This document shows positions 11,801-21,927 of a stretch of DNA of 64,000 bases, one piece after another (within the stretch, counting starts at the first letter, position 1; each line of letters starts with the position of its first letter). Origin of the DNA: Polytrichum commune (lineage: Eukaryota; Streptophyta; Polytrichopsida; Polytrichales; Polytrichaceae); NCBI GenBank assembly GCA_950295325.1, contig OX485805.1, positions 11,532,501 to 11,596,500 on the forward strand. Reading direction: 5' to 3'. A program made the translations under genes and the position numbers. The notes under the pieces were generated by a model. That model saw only the letters and a list, made by a program, of their open reading frames with translations. It was not told where the DNA came from and ran no database searches.

Positions 11801-12428
11801 ACATTCGCAACAGACAGGGTATAAGTGGAAAATGCCTTAGTATCTTCGTTGCCCTTGTACTATTGTCTGATATGTATCGCATCTCCCCACATTTCGGACA
11901 GCTCAAGGCCTCTGCTAACTCGCGTTGAAATAAACAACACCCGTTTCTACATGCATGGATGGAGTTGTAGGAGAGCCCCAAATTCCGTAGGAATTTCTTC
12001 CCTTCCCAGTGGGATTTTGGCAGTTTATTGCCCTTGGGGAGAAGTTTGGTGATCACGTTCAAGATTTCATCTGCACAAGTGTTTGAAACTCCAAATACCG
12101 TGAAGCAATTGAATAGGAGAAGCACTGCAACCAATAGCTTTATTTGCGAGCCTTCGTATAGGGGAATGTTTGATTCCTCAATGACTGTCGTAAGATCTAC
12201 GTTATTGAGGTCATCGTCTTCCAAAGCACTGTCATTTTCGTCCTCATCAATTCCATCATAGGTAGCGGGAGGGATGTTGTCGTATCGTGCAAAACACTTT
12301 GTGACCATCCGTGTAAGCTCAAATTCCTCATAGTCAGTTTGCATGGACGGGATTTCCCCCTGCGCTTCATGACGTTCGTGGAGGTCTTGGCAATCTTGCC
12401 TAGTTTCGTACAGTATTTCAGACTTCAT
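8804..12428 (-). CDS. CACTA transposase TNP2 (three exons)
   Basis: Catalytic transposase of CACTA-A. Hand-assembled exons: 12428-10986, 10687-9792 and 9548-8804, all with GT-AG introns and matching phases, giving about 1027 codons without an internal stop. Exon 1 holds the TNP2 core, including the CPKCGE zinc motif, the MALDGVNPYSTQS block, the WPVIMLNYNLPPW stretch and the ECGP motif. Exon 2 continues at HVLDPMHCEKNL and carries a DUF4218-type region (HLPIHLVQQLDICGPVHTRW). Exon 3 carries the DUF4216-type region (YGKYEVVVLYCTW and YGFTLFRFDRLIP). An in-frame stop lies just upstream of the first codons, so ATG 12428 is taken as the start. The usual N-terminal transposase-associated domain is missing here and lies instead in the neighbouring SET gene. 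The first intron contains copies of the element's TGACTA motif. Confidence 0.88.
10775..10925. promoter_or_regulatory. TGACTA/TAGTCA motif cluster inside TNP2 intron 1
   Basis: Several half-sites (ATGACTATACACTAGTCAT near 10788, TGTGACTAG near 10840, ATAGTCATG near 10870) of the motif typical of the element's termini. They lie within the 298-bp first intron of TNP2. Confidence 0.6.
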
Positions 12429-12443
12429 ACAACATAATAACAA

Positions 12444-14073
12444 CCCCCCAATTATTTACAGGTACGTGAAGTTATCAAGGAAAATGTACACTATCCGGTA
12501 AGCGCCGGGCTTCTATTTTATGGTAGTGTTTAGAAAAAAATATAGTAGCTTTCCTTCTCCTATATTCTTGATGTAAATCTCTCTCAATGTGGTCCCTCTA
12601 AACTTCAGAATAGTATAACTCAAAACTAAATCATCTTCTTCAAGTGAAATTTGGTACACTTATTAAGTATCTTATCAAAAACATTCTTACCAAATTTGAG
12701 CACAATCAGAGTTCATATGCAAAAGTTATGCATTATTTTCTAACTCTAATTACCTAGCATGAATGCTATGATAAAACACCTGGTCTCTAAAACCTTAATA
12801 ACTTCCTATTCTTATGTCCAATAAATTTCAGATTTTAACACAAAATAGATGTGTAAGTTCAAAAGGTGGTGTCAAATTTTGGTATCCATATCTATAACCC
12901 TCTAAAAGATACATATTTTCAAACCTTGCTAGTTTAGTTGGCTTTGTTCCTAGACACCCTTCCCTTCAACTCTTAATAATTTTTTCATGCCAATGACTGA
13001 AGCTCTCAAATTTTTACCACAACTTCCATAACTCATAATAAACAATCCCTCAAATTTTCATATCCATTGAACACTCTGATCATCCATAATTGACAAATCT
13101 CTCACAATAAAGTTTTGCTCAAGTTCATAACCAATAAAACACTACAAGTAGTGCACCTAGTACAATCTAGTCACTCTAAATGCCACACCTCCACATCCTC
13201 TTGTGTAGATGAGCCTCCTAAGCACTTATCCCTCTCAAGATGCTCTAAGCTCCCTCAATCCAACACAAGTAACAACTCCAAAATACTAATGGTCCCCCCT
13301 AAACACTCTTCTAACACCCCTTAAATAGTCTTCCACCTTGCCCCCCTTCGGCCAATAGGAAACCATCGAGGTAAGGTCCTCTAGAACCCCTCCAAGTGGT
13401 TTGCTAATGGATGACCTTTGGGGTTAAAGGTTTCTAGAATCCTTATCCTACTAGAAATAAGAAAGATATGGGGTTAAAGGTTACTAGAACCTTAATCCCG
13501 CTAGAAATAGGGCGTTTGGGGCTAAAGGCTAATCCGGCAAGCCAATAGAAATTTAAAGTAAAAACCTTCTAGAACTCCTAGGTGGTTAGCTATTGGCCCG
13601 CCGGTAAATCCAATCCTACCTACCACATCCATCTACCAATTCATCCGGTCTTCAACTTAAGACCGGTTTTTACCTAACTAAGATTAACTTAAAAATAACG
13701 AAAACAAATAAAATATCTAAATTCTAACTAATAGACCGCCCACATCACGACAACGTTACTTGTATTGCTTACGATAATGTAACAATAGAAAATGAATCTA
13801 AATACTTGTATCATCTATTTGGTAACACTGTCTACAATTTAGTCGTCCATATCATAACAGTGACATCGATTTACTCATCTGTGCAAAATGAGTGAGAACA
13901 ATTTAGTTATCTCTGTAAAGAAAATGATTAGGAGTTAGTCATCAACGCAAAAACAATGACTACGACTACTCCTAAGAGTGAACTATCAGACTCAGCAGTC
14001 ATTGAGCACTTAAGGATTACAACAATTTAGTCACATGGGTTACTGAGATCATTGCTACAAAAGGGACGTCCTG
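12444..14073. other. CACTA-A interval between TNP2 and the SET gene
   Basis: About 1.6 kb without a supported gene. 12500-13740 is AT-rich sequence of different character that may be a decayed insertion. It contains a locally repeated block (13370-13600) around GGGGTTAAAGGT...TCTAGAA. 13830-14050 again contains TGACTA/TAGTCA motifs, just downstream of the SET gene stop. The TNP2 promoter should lie at the left side of this interval. Confidence 0.45.
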
Positions 14074-14960
14074 TCAGTTTAGAGGGTAATATGTGAATAG
14101 TTTCTCTCCCACGTCAATGTCACGTGTTGCTATAGTCATGATGTACCTCCAAGTTTTTGGATTCCAAGGAGTAGGCAATGACACGTATTCCCAAAGTACA
14201 TTTCTTAAATGCTCTCTTCCAATAGAGTTGTTAATGAACCCTGCAACATTTCCATTCAATACATCTCCATCTTGATAAATATTTTTCTTCACGTGTATTG
14301 CATACTTCAGAAATCGGTGGTTTGCTTGATACATACTCTTCAATTCTGCCACTGATAGTTGTTTTCCAATAAATGGCAGTAACTCATCGCCGGCTTTGGC
14401 TGCTTCCATGGCATATAGGCCCCATCCCATGTGGGGATGTGTGGACATCCTAACCTCCCACTTTCTATCCCAAAATGTGACGGGTTTGAATTTTGGGATG
14501 GCGCCTATGCGCCACTGCCCATGGTAGCTATCTGTATGGACAGTATCCACGGACACTTTCTGATTGGGAACCGAACTACTCTCTCCGCTCCTTCGAAGCG
14601 GTAGAGTAGCTGGAATTACTGACTTTAATGCAGTAGTTGCTGCGGCCAGTAGAATAGGTCTCTGTGTTTCCTACACGTTTCATTCCAACAAAGTAAGGCA
14701 GTTGCATTAGTTCCCCATATTATTCACATCCAACATATCATAAAATAGTAACGATAGCATACCACCATTGATCTTTTAAATTCTAGATCTCTCTTGTACT
14801 TCCGTAGATGTGTGCGGATGGTTTTCCGATCCAATATTCTTGCACCCATGCATTTCTTACATGGGCAAGGGTAACTTGTTAGACCTTGCCGGTCTGCTTC
14901 TTTCTCTTCGATGTCCCACAGTTGCAATTGCAAAAGTTCCTCCCGTGATGTCGGATTCAT
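14074..14960 (-). CDS. Transposase-associated zinc domain fused to a SET domain
   Basis: Two exons, 14960-14763 and 14670-14074, separated by a 92-bp GT-AG intron in phase 0, give an intact 264-residue ORF. Residues about 1-62 match the CACTA transposase-associated domain: YPCPCKKC followed by LDRKTIRTHLRKY. Residues about 118-262 form a SET domain: MGWGLYA near the start, LLPFIGKQL, the central GNVAGFINNS, a downstream Asn and Trp, then ATRDIDVGEKLFTYY at the end. SET domains transfer methyl groups from S-adenosylmethionine to lysines, mostly on histones. FINNS replaces the usual FINHSC. No pre-SET or post-SET cysteine cluster is visible. The gene lies inside CACTA-A on the TNP2 strand and faces away from the TNPA-like gene. 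Substrate is unknown. The SET call is firm; the two-exon join is inferred from splice sites and phase. Confidence 0.82.
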
Positions 14961-15221
14961 CGGCTAAAATGCGGTCCACCTAGACAACATAACCACAATT
15001 TTTTAAGAACATGCAACAATACATTGACCTTTAGGAATAAGCTGCTACAATACATTCTATTTTAGGGAGGAGCAGCCAAGAGTACACTCAATTCAGTGAA
15101 ATGTTGTGGATATAGCCATTCAGGTTACGTGGATTACTATTAGTCACGTGGTCACTAAATCTGACTGCATTGAGTCATGTAGTCCCAAGTTTGACTACAT
15201 TTACTTATGCTTGCTCACATA
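14961..15221. promoter_or_regulatory. Central divergent promoter region of CACTA-A, left half
   Basis: Upstream of the SET gene, with motif copies such as ACTATTAGTCACGTGG and TCATGTAGTC around 15120-15200. CACTA-B split this region: the other half continues at 18212. Before that insertion, about 630 bp separated the SET gene start from the plus-strand TNPA-like gene, so it probably served both. Confidence 0.6.
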
Positions 15222-15766
15222 CACTACTAGAATTTCATTGACCAAACCAACAGAAATTCAACTGAAAATTGTTGATTGCGGTTGTTAATTAGGTCGAGTT
15301 GACTCGGTCAGTAATCAACTTGGGATTGTTGATTTGGTCATGTTGATTCGGTCTTTTAGTTGATTTGGTTTTGTTGATTCGGTATTTTCTCTACTCTATT
15401 CAATGGTGATTCAATTGAGCGAGAGAAAATTACCAAGGAAATGAAAGAAAGAAGGTTTGATGATTCCAAAACAGGTGATGAAATACTCTTGAACTTGAGT
15501 GCATAGATCATGACTTTCCTATTCAGCTCAACCAAGAGCAGATCATCAAGGACATAAAAATACATATTGTCATAAATGTAAAAGTCCGATAAAGAATTTT
15601 TTACTTTTTTATTTTACTTTACTTGATTGGAAGGATTATTGATGCTATATAAAGGAGTTTTTCTATTCAACTTGTTATATTTCTACATTTGTTTTATTTG
15701 TTTTATATTTATTTATTTTATTCATTTATAGAAAAATCAAACTGATACCTTAATAGTTGACTTACT

Positions 15767-16090
15767 ATGGAATATAAGTGTGATGTATGTGATAGAATAA
15801 AAAAATCTCAAGCACAGCTTGAGTTTCATTATAAATTTAAAAAACATACTAAAATGGTTGTTAAATCCATATTATATGATACTAAAAATGTTACAACCCC
15901 GGATGAGGTTGTAATACAAAAATTTAGATCACAAGGACTTTCAATTCCAATTGGAATTAGCCATGTGATCTATGTATCTAAAAAGGTGGATTTTTTAGAT
16001 GCCTTCACTGAAATCACTACTCCTGCAATTTTGGTTGAAAATGAAAAAGTAGTGGCAATTATTGATTTCAATTTTTTTCAAATGAATTGA
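15767..16090 (+). CDS. U1-type C2H2 zinc finger ORF in CACTA-B
   Basis: A 107-residue ORF starting MEYKCDVC. Its first 24 residues carry CX2CX12HX5H, the spacing of U1/matrin-type zinc fingers that bind nucleic acid. The rest is an alpha/beta-like stretch (LSIPIGISHVIYVSKKVDF) with no family I recognise. It ends four bases into the next ORF, which lies in a different frame and begins with GGIVERG about 16130. The two may have been parts of one zinc finger-dioxygenase protein that is now frameshifted or spliced. I found no donor site with the right phase. Nothing like it is expected in a standard CACTA element. Confidence 0.55.
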   Translation: MEYKCDVCDRIKKSQAQLEFHYKFKKHTKMVVKSILYDTKNVTTPDEVVIQKFRSQGLSIPIGISHVIYVSKKVDFLDAFTEITTPAILVENEKVVAIIDFNFFQMN

Positions 16091-16883
16091 TAAACATATT
16101 GACCAATGAATGTAGTATATTATATACTGCAGGAGGAATAGTAGAAAGGGGTAAGGAAAATAGTGGTGGGGATATGGTTGTTTTTGGATGGAGAAATTGC
16201 TACGCTGAAGGATTTGGCATATATAAGCAAACTAATAGAAAATGTAGGGAAAAAAATATAAAAATTTCAGCTGCAGATTTAAACACACTAAGTGCACGAA
16301 CAACGACTAGAGTATTCGACGTGTTGAATATTCAAGTGTCATATTGGATTAAAGATTTGGAAAATTTAGTTCGGAAAGAGTTGGGGACACTGTGGGGTCG
16401 TATAGGATATACTCCATTCATAACGATGAGCGTGACAGAGAACTATTGGTCTCCTGACCATATAGATGACAAAGATGGAGGTTTTGGATTTATATTTTGG
16501 GTCCATGAAGGTAATTTTCAATCACAGAATTTATTTTAAAACTAGTATAAAATTATGTCATCGTATGTTATACTAAAAATTTTTAAAAAATTGTTGGATT
16601 CACTAGTTTCTGATGTTGTAATTGAATTCAACATATTTTGCAGAGATTCCAGACCACTCTCGAATTGAACGGGCATAATTCCGTATGAAAGACTATGGCT
16701 TATTTTTTCGTCCAACGCGTGAGACTTTAATATGTTTTGATGCTTAAAAAATAAACCATGGTACAACTGAAAATACAAGGTATAAACAATATGGAGTTGC
16801 CGTCTTAGTAAAGCCCATTGTTTTAAAAGCAGGTTTAAAAGCATTAAAAAAATTGGGATTTTTGGTACTAGTAGAAAAGTACT
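16087..16883 (+). pseudogene. 2-oxoglutarate/Fe(II) dioxygenase-like ORF, decayed
   Basis: The ORF 16087-16539 contains FITMSVTENYWSPDHIDDKD followed by GFGFIFWV: an HxD iron-binding motif followed by a hydrophobic strand. A likely intron starts at the GT after GTCCATGAAG (about 16511) and ends at TTTGCAG (16643). The same frame then continues with DYGLFFRPTRETLICFDA and NHGTTENTRYKQYGVAV, which supply the distal His and an Arg seven residues later. HxD...H...R is the double-stranded beta-helix dioxygenase signature. Two in-frame TAA codons (about 16677 and 16744) break the second exon. This family includes protein, histone and nucleic acid oxidases. The overall look recalls the TET/JBP-like proteins carried by some fungal and algal transposons, but I cannot place it firmly. 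Confidence 0.55.
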
Positions 16884-17289
16884 AGACTTAGGTCATAACA
16901 CTATTTATTAAAAAAATTGAATATTTTGTTTGTAATTAAGATACAAAAGACATTGGTGAAATTTCTTTTTGAATATAGATATTTAAAAGTTTATCAAATA
17001 AACGATAGTACAATCTAAATTTAAGTTTTAAATTATGATATTTGTTTTGCTTTGAGAGTCAATCTTCACTTATCTTTATTTCTAAACGTAGTGTTCACAT
17101 AAACTTAAGATAATTCTAAGTATTAATTGTATAGTTAATTTTTTAATTTTTTAATTTGAATTTTGTTACTTTTATGAGCTTGAAGATAGTATATAAAGAC
17201 TTTTGACTTGTTGAAATTATATTATTTCAGTTGATTGAATATATTTTTACACATATATTATTTGTACACCCTACTTGAAGATTAATACC

Positions 17290-17822
17290 CTTTTAATTAC
17301 TAAAAACCGCTATTCTTGTTTGAGTATGTTTTACCTCTGACTATGTTTTTTGCAAAAACCGTTATTTATGTAAAAACATTATACCTATGAGTATGTTTTA
17401 TGCAAAAACCGCTATTTATGTAAAAACATTATACCTATGAGTATGTTTTTTTGCAAAAACCGCTATTTATGTAAAAACATTATACCTCTGAGTATGTTTT
17501 TTGCAAAAACCGCTATTTATATAAAAAAATTATACCTATGAGTATGTTTTTTCCAAAAGCCGCTATTTATGTGAAAACATTTTACCTCTGAGTATGTTTT
17601 TTACAAAAACCGCTATTTATGTAAAAACATTATACCTCTGAGTATGTTTTTTGCAAAAACCGCTATTTATGTAAAAACATTATACCTCTGAGTATGTTTT
17701 TTGCAAAAGCCGCTATTTATGTGAAAACATTTTACCTCTGAGTATGTTTTTTACAAAAACCGCTATTTATGTAAAAACATTATACCTCTGAGTATGTTTT
17801 TTGCAAAAACCGCTATTTATGT
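17290..17822 (+). repeat. 50-bp minisatellite in CACTA-B, about 10 copies
   Basis: Tandem unit CGCTATTTATGTAAAAACAT + TATACCTCTGAGTATGTTTT + TTGCAAAAAC, repeated about ten times with small changes. The first copy is the most diverged. It lies downstream of the dioxygenase-like ORF and does not code for protein. Confidence 0.9.
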
Positions 17823-18211
17823 AATTCTTCAGAAGTTCACATTCTCATATTTTGATGATCCTTCCCATACAAATGGTATTAAACCTTAGGAAAAAATTTA
17901 AAAATGGATGGATGAAAAACATCAGTGCATGTGGTGCAGGGTTAGAACTTTATACCTTTCTGTGAATACAAAAAAAATAAAAAAACAAAAAAAATTATTT
18001 CCTTTGAATATCGCCACATCAGCATATCCAAATCTAAAAGCCCATTAATTTGTCGATGAAAATGTACAGTACGTAATCTAACAGAAATAAGAACACTCAT
18101 TTTGTTCAAATTAACAAAATATTAGAATTTTGTTGAAATGGTTATTGACGTACACAGTTCAACAAAAAATAGTTGCTTACTTGTTGATTTGGACATCATT
18201 TTCTAGTAGTG

Positions 18212-18400
18212 ATATGACTACCTGTAGTCACTTTGTCCCTACATCTGACTAGATTTAGTCATGTAGTCCTAAATATGACTACCTTTAGTCATGCAGTCAC
18301 ACAAGTCACAAATCTGACCCTAAATAGACAGCCATGTGTCTGTGACGACTATTATGACTACATAATTCAGTAATCAATGAGCACCCCCCCAATTAACGAT
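18212..18400. promoter_or_regulatory. Central promoter region of CACTA-A, right half
   Basis: Contains palindromic motif pairs ATGACTACCTGTAGTCA (18214-18230), TGACTAGATTTAGTCATG and ATGACTACCTTTAGTCATG upstream of the plus-strand TNPA-like gene. It was contiguous with 15221 before CACTA-B inserted. Confidence 0.6.
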
Positions 18401-18588
18401 GAAACCCTAATTCGGTCTTATTGCGTTGTCACTCGCTTCTACATCCCCGCACCCAAGACTAAACCATTTCTCTTGGTGCCATTGTGTAGGTCTTACCTTA
18501 TAGTTGCAAGGAGGCAGAGAAATGGCGACGTCCACGGCCGAAGCGGTACCTTCACGTCGTCTTCGTGGCAAGGGGGTGTGCGGCCGCC

Positions 18589-18779
18589 ATGGTGAAGTCC
18601 AAGTGGTCGACGGAGAGCAGGAGCAGCATCTCAAAGAGTAAGGAGTCGGCGACGTCCTCAGCGCAGGAGACGTCTGAGGCGGAGCAGTCGAGCGAGGAGT
18701 GGGCGAGCAGCAACAGCGGCGGCGACAACAAAATCGGCTCCAGCAGCGAGGACTCCGCGGCGAAGGCGCAGGCGGTGAG
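18589..18779 (+). pseudogene. TNPA/Ptta-like gene of CACTA-A, 5' exon, cut by the Gypsy insertion
   Basis: An ORF from ATG 18589, Ser/Lys/Glu-rich, reads up to the GTGAG target duplication (18775-18779) and stops making sense inside the LTR. With the retrotransposon and one GTGAG removed, it continues in frame at 30427 with a basic region. An out-of-frame ATG lies upstream at 18521. The role of this N-terminus is unknown; acidic and basic low-complexity tails are common in such proteins. Confidence 0.65.
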
Positions 18780-19480
18780 TGTGAGCCCAAAAGGGTGCCC
18801 ACATTTAGTCTTAGACCCTTGAAACGTTAGTTGATGCACTTTGAAGTAGCATGTTACTTCACAAAAATATAAAAAGAGTGAAATGTTAGTCTTAGAAGTA
18901 CCATGTTGTAAGAGGCTAGGATGTGAGTTGTTATTGTGTTTTTACCTTCGGAAGGATTTGAGTGAATGAGGATAGGTAAGGAGAACTTGGATTGAGTAGT
19001 TAATGAGTAGGCTAGTACAAATGGATGGAGACAACCAAAGTGACTCAAGAGGCAAGTGCATTCGAATTGGGATGAATGGAGGATCACATGGAGCGCACAA
19101 GTGGACCACCTCATCATGGCCACTTAATGGGGAAGGCCCAAGGAAGAATGCAAGGTGGAGGATAAGCAAATTCTCAAAGCACCAATCAAATCACGAGTTA
19201 AGCATCGTGGTTTGAATTAAGTGGTGAGCGACGATTTGGGAAAGTAAGGGGAGAAAGTTATGGCGGCGGAAAGCGAAGGAGGCTAAGTTTGGGTTGAAGC
19301 ATCCCAAGTTTGGTAAAGTGTGGTAGGTAGAAAGCCAAGGCTAGTTAAATGTTCGAATTAGGATCCTTGTTGATCATTTGAGGGAGGAAGGCTTAGAAGA
19401 TAGGATTGGCGCCTACTAAGTAGGAGGAAATCTCAAGGGCTTATCGTGAGCCTTGAGGGTGCTCACCCCCTCAAGCTTAC

Positions 19481-19487
19481 TATATAA
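19481..19487 (+). promoter_or_regulatory. TATA box of the 5' LTR
   Basis: TATATAA sits just right of an imperfect palindrome (CTTGAGGGTGCTCACCCCCTCAAG pattern, about 19452-19475) and about 700 bp into the LTR. The same site is at 28930-28936 in the 3' LTR. Probably the U3/R promoter. Confidence 0.6.
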
Positions 19488-20008
19488 TCCCTCATTCTTC
19501 CCTCACTCATCCTCTCTTTCCTTTGTGCTCCAAGGCACCCCACGAGTTATAAGTGTGGGTGTGGGAAGCCATATTGGAGCACATGTGTGTGCTTAGTTTT
19601 TAGTTTGAGAGCCAAGGCTTGTTAGCCTTGAAGAGGGCTTGACCTCTTGGTAGAATTAGTGTTGACGTGAAGGATTTTAAAGTTAATTCATGATTCCAAT
19701 TTGTGGTACTTAAAGTTCATGTTTTGAATACACGTGGTTGCAAGTTCCATGTTTAAGAGTTGAGCACTTGATGTTGTGATGAGTGCAAAAATATACTTGT
19801 GTGGATTAGTTAGTCTTAGTGAAGTTAGGAAATTCTCTCTCCCCCTCTCCTCTCTAGGATTTTAGGATTTTAGGATTAGAGAAGAATTGTGTGATTAGAA
19901 AGGGGTTGTTAGTAGAATTAGGGAAATTAGGTAGGAAGATTAGTTAAGGGCTTGAATAATTAGTGAGGTAGTTGGGGATTACAACTACAAAGTTGTGGGT
20001 TTATGAAG

Positions 20009-20330
20009 GAGCTGGGTTTATGAAGGAGCTGGGTTTGTTTAGTTAGAAAGTAAAGAGCTGGGTTTATGAAGGAGCTGGGTTTGTTTAGTTAGAAAGTAAA
20101 GAGCTGGGTTTATGAAGGAGCTGGGTTTGTTTAGTTAGAAAGTAAAGAGCTGGGTTTATGAAGGAGCTGGGTTTGTTTAGTTAGAAAGTAAAGAGCTGGG
20201 TTTATGAAGGACCTGAGTTTGTTTAGTTAGAAGCTAAGGAGCTGGGTTCATGAAGGAGCTGGGTTTATGAAGGAGCTAGGTTTATGTAATTAGAAAGTAA
20301 AGAGATGGGTTCATGAAGGAGCTTAGTAGA
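20009..20330 (+). repeat. 46-bp tandem repeat in the 5' LTR (four full units plus variants)
   Basis: Unit AGTTAGAAAGTAAAGAGCTG + GGTTTATGAAGGAGCTGGGT + TTGTTT. Four near-identical full units and diverged partial units are present. The 3' LTR has three, which exactly explains the 46-bp length difference between the LTRs. Confidence 0.9.
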
Positions 20331-21018
20331 TAGCCTACCTAATTAGCTCATAGACAAGTAGTTAGTTACATTATGCTAGTTAGTGTTATGGTGGCTTCCA
20401 CAAGTAAATGTATTTGAGATTGACTATAGAGAATAGTGTTTTTTTTAACACTTGCATCCTCTCTTTAAAAATAAACCACGTGCACAAATTAATGGAGAAT
20501 GTGGAGCACTCTCGCGATGGCAAGACAAAGGAAGCAAAGACCAAAGGTGCGAGGGAGAGATTGACATAAGTCACATAAGTATTTCTTAATACTTAAAGGC
20601 TTATGTACGGTATGGAGACACCAAGTGAGACCTCTTATAGTAGCGATACGGAATACACAAGTGATAGTTCAAGTGGTAGTATAGAGTCAACGGCACGGAC
20701 TCCATTTAGGAGAGGGATATCCTTAAGGGCTTGTGTAGCTAAAGCGGCCGGATGGACGTTAGAAGCAAACAAAGACAAAATAGCATCCGAGCATAAGGAG
20801 GTTAAAATAACATAGTTAACTTGTGCATTCTCCACATACGTATTGAAATTGTACATTGAGTTGTTAAAAGTGAAATTCCAGTTAAATCCAAGACCACTTG
20901 AAGGGTGAACCTTGCACTATGGACTCATCCAAGTCCAAATCCAATACCGCGGAGGAATGTGAGCCCAAACCCACTACTCGGACTACGGACGCTTAAGGGT
21001 GGGGGGTTTGGCCTCACA

Positions 21019-21042
21019 TAATTGGTGCGTCCGCCGGGAGCG
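21019..21042 (+). other. Putative primer binding site region of the Gypsy element
   Basis: TAATTGGTGCGTCCGCCGGG follows directly after the 5' LTR. The position and the TTGGTGC...CCGGG character suit a tRNA primer binding site, but I could not name the tRNA. The sequence just before the 3' LTR (GTCGCCAATTA) is nearly its inverted complement over the first 9-10 bases. Confidence 0.5.
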
Positions 21043-21927
21043 AAGCGGAAGGTAGTTACAAGACTTGGAGGCGACTAGGAGACTTGGAGGCAACTAGGAA
21101 AAATTGGAGACACAAACTTGAGAGAAGGGAAGGAGCACCCGAAACTCGGTAAGTATTCTCTCTTTGGGTTACATTTGAATTCATTGTATTTCAACTATTC
21201 CTTGGAATGAATTGCATTGTCAATTACGCAAAGTCATTTTTGAGGAAGGAGCGCGGCGAAGGTACGTCCTCAACCTTTTTGGGGATTTGCTAAGAACTTA
21301 AAAGGAACCTATAACCGAGTAGCTCATTAAAACATTAGAGGGTAAATTCACCTTAGGACATTGAACTTTGACACTCACCTCGGGGTGAGTCTCAAAGTTT
21401 TGGGAGTTGTCATTTCATGCTCTAGATTAAATTAATATTTCACAAAGTTTATGGTGTTGTTACATTGAGTCACGATTGAGGGGAGTGCTAACTCACAGGG
21501 GGATGCGATTGCTCAAGGTATGTTTATTTCTTCAAAGTGAAGTCATTAACTAATTAAGGAATGCCTTTTGTACTCGTGATTGTTGTTATCCGTTGTAGAG
21601 GGTAATTCCCGAATTGTGGATGGTGTGAGAAGTTGAAGGGTGAAGCCTCGACTTTTAACATAATCTACTCGGAAGGTCACCCCCTCACAATCGGTATTGT
21701 GGTGAGTGTTAATTTGCGGGAAGGTGCGGAGGTGATGCTCTGACTTAACCAAAAAATTAACATGAACATGCCTATCCCCTATTGGGATTCTTTCACCTAA
21801 GTGGGCTTGCAGGTTCTTTTCCTCACCTCCTAAAAAAATTATAACCACACCAAGACAAGTGAAAATATTAAGAGGGGAATTGCTAGGATTATGTGTGGTC
21901 AAGTGAGGGTCGATCGATTCTTATGGA
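21043..21927 (+). other. Gypsy 5' leader
   Basis: About 0.9 kb between the primer binding site and gag. A 118-codon antisense ORF (21902-21546) has no recognisable motif and is most likely chance. The region probably contains the packaging signal, which I cannot identify. Confidence 0.5.

Larger units (their letters stand above)
15222..18211. mobile_element. CACTA-B: 3.0-kb CACTA element carrying zinc finger and dioxygenase-like ORFs
   Basis: The left end is CACTACTAGAATTTCAT and the right end is the reverse complement of CACTACTAGAAAATGAT. The 3-bp duplication ATA flanks both sides (15219-15221 and 18212-18214). Subterminal repeats are of a different type from CACTA-A: GTTGATT[T/C]GGT, repeated at 15268-15385 and again at the right end. 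No TNP2 or TNPA coding is present, so it should depend on a transposase supplied in trans. It holds two ORFs (15767-16539, with continuation to about 16883) and a 50-bp minisatellite. Confidence 0.9.
18780..21018 (+). repeat. Gypsy 5' LTR (2239 bp)
   Basis: Starts TGTGAGCCCAAAAGGG and ends GGCCTCACA. It is identical to the 3' LTR over all stretches compared, except for one extra 46-bp unit and C for T near the right end. The small ORFs in it are exactly duplicated in the other LTR and show no protein signature. Confidence 0.96.

Noticed and set aside
12484-13745. Possible solo LTR between TNP2 and the SET gene
   Set aside because: TG...CA borders can be drawn, but no matching target duplication was found.
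18854-20815. Small ORFs repeated exactly at 28303-30259
   Set aside because: They are parts of the two Gypsy LTRs, so the duplication says nothing about coding. No protein features.
21546-21902. 118-codon antisense ORF in the Gypsy leader
   Set aside because: No motif; some Gypsy lineages carry extra ORFs, but one short ORF in a single copy is not evidence.
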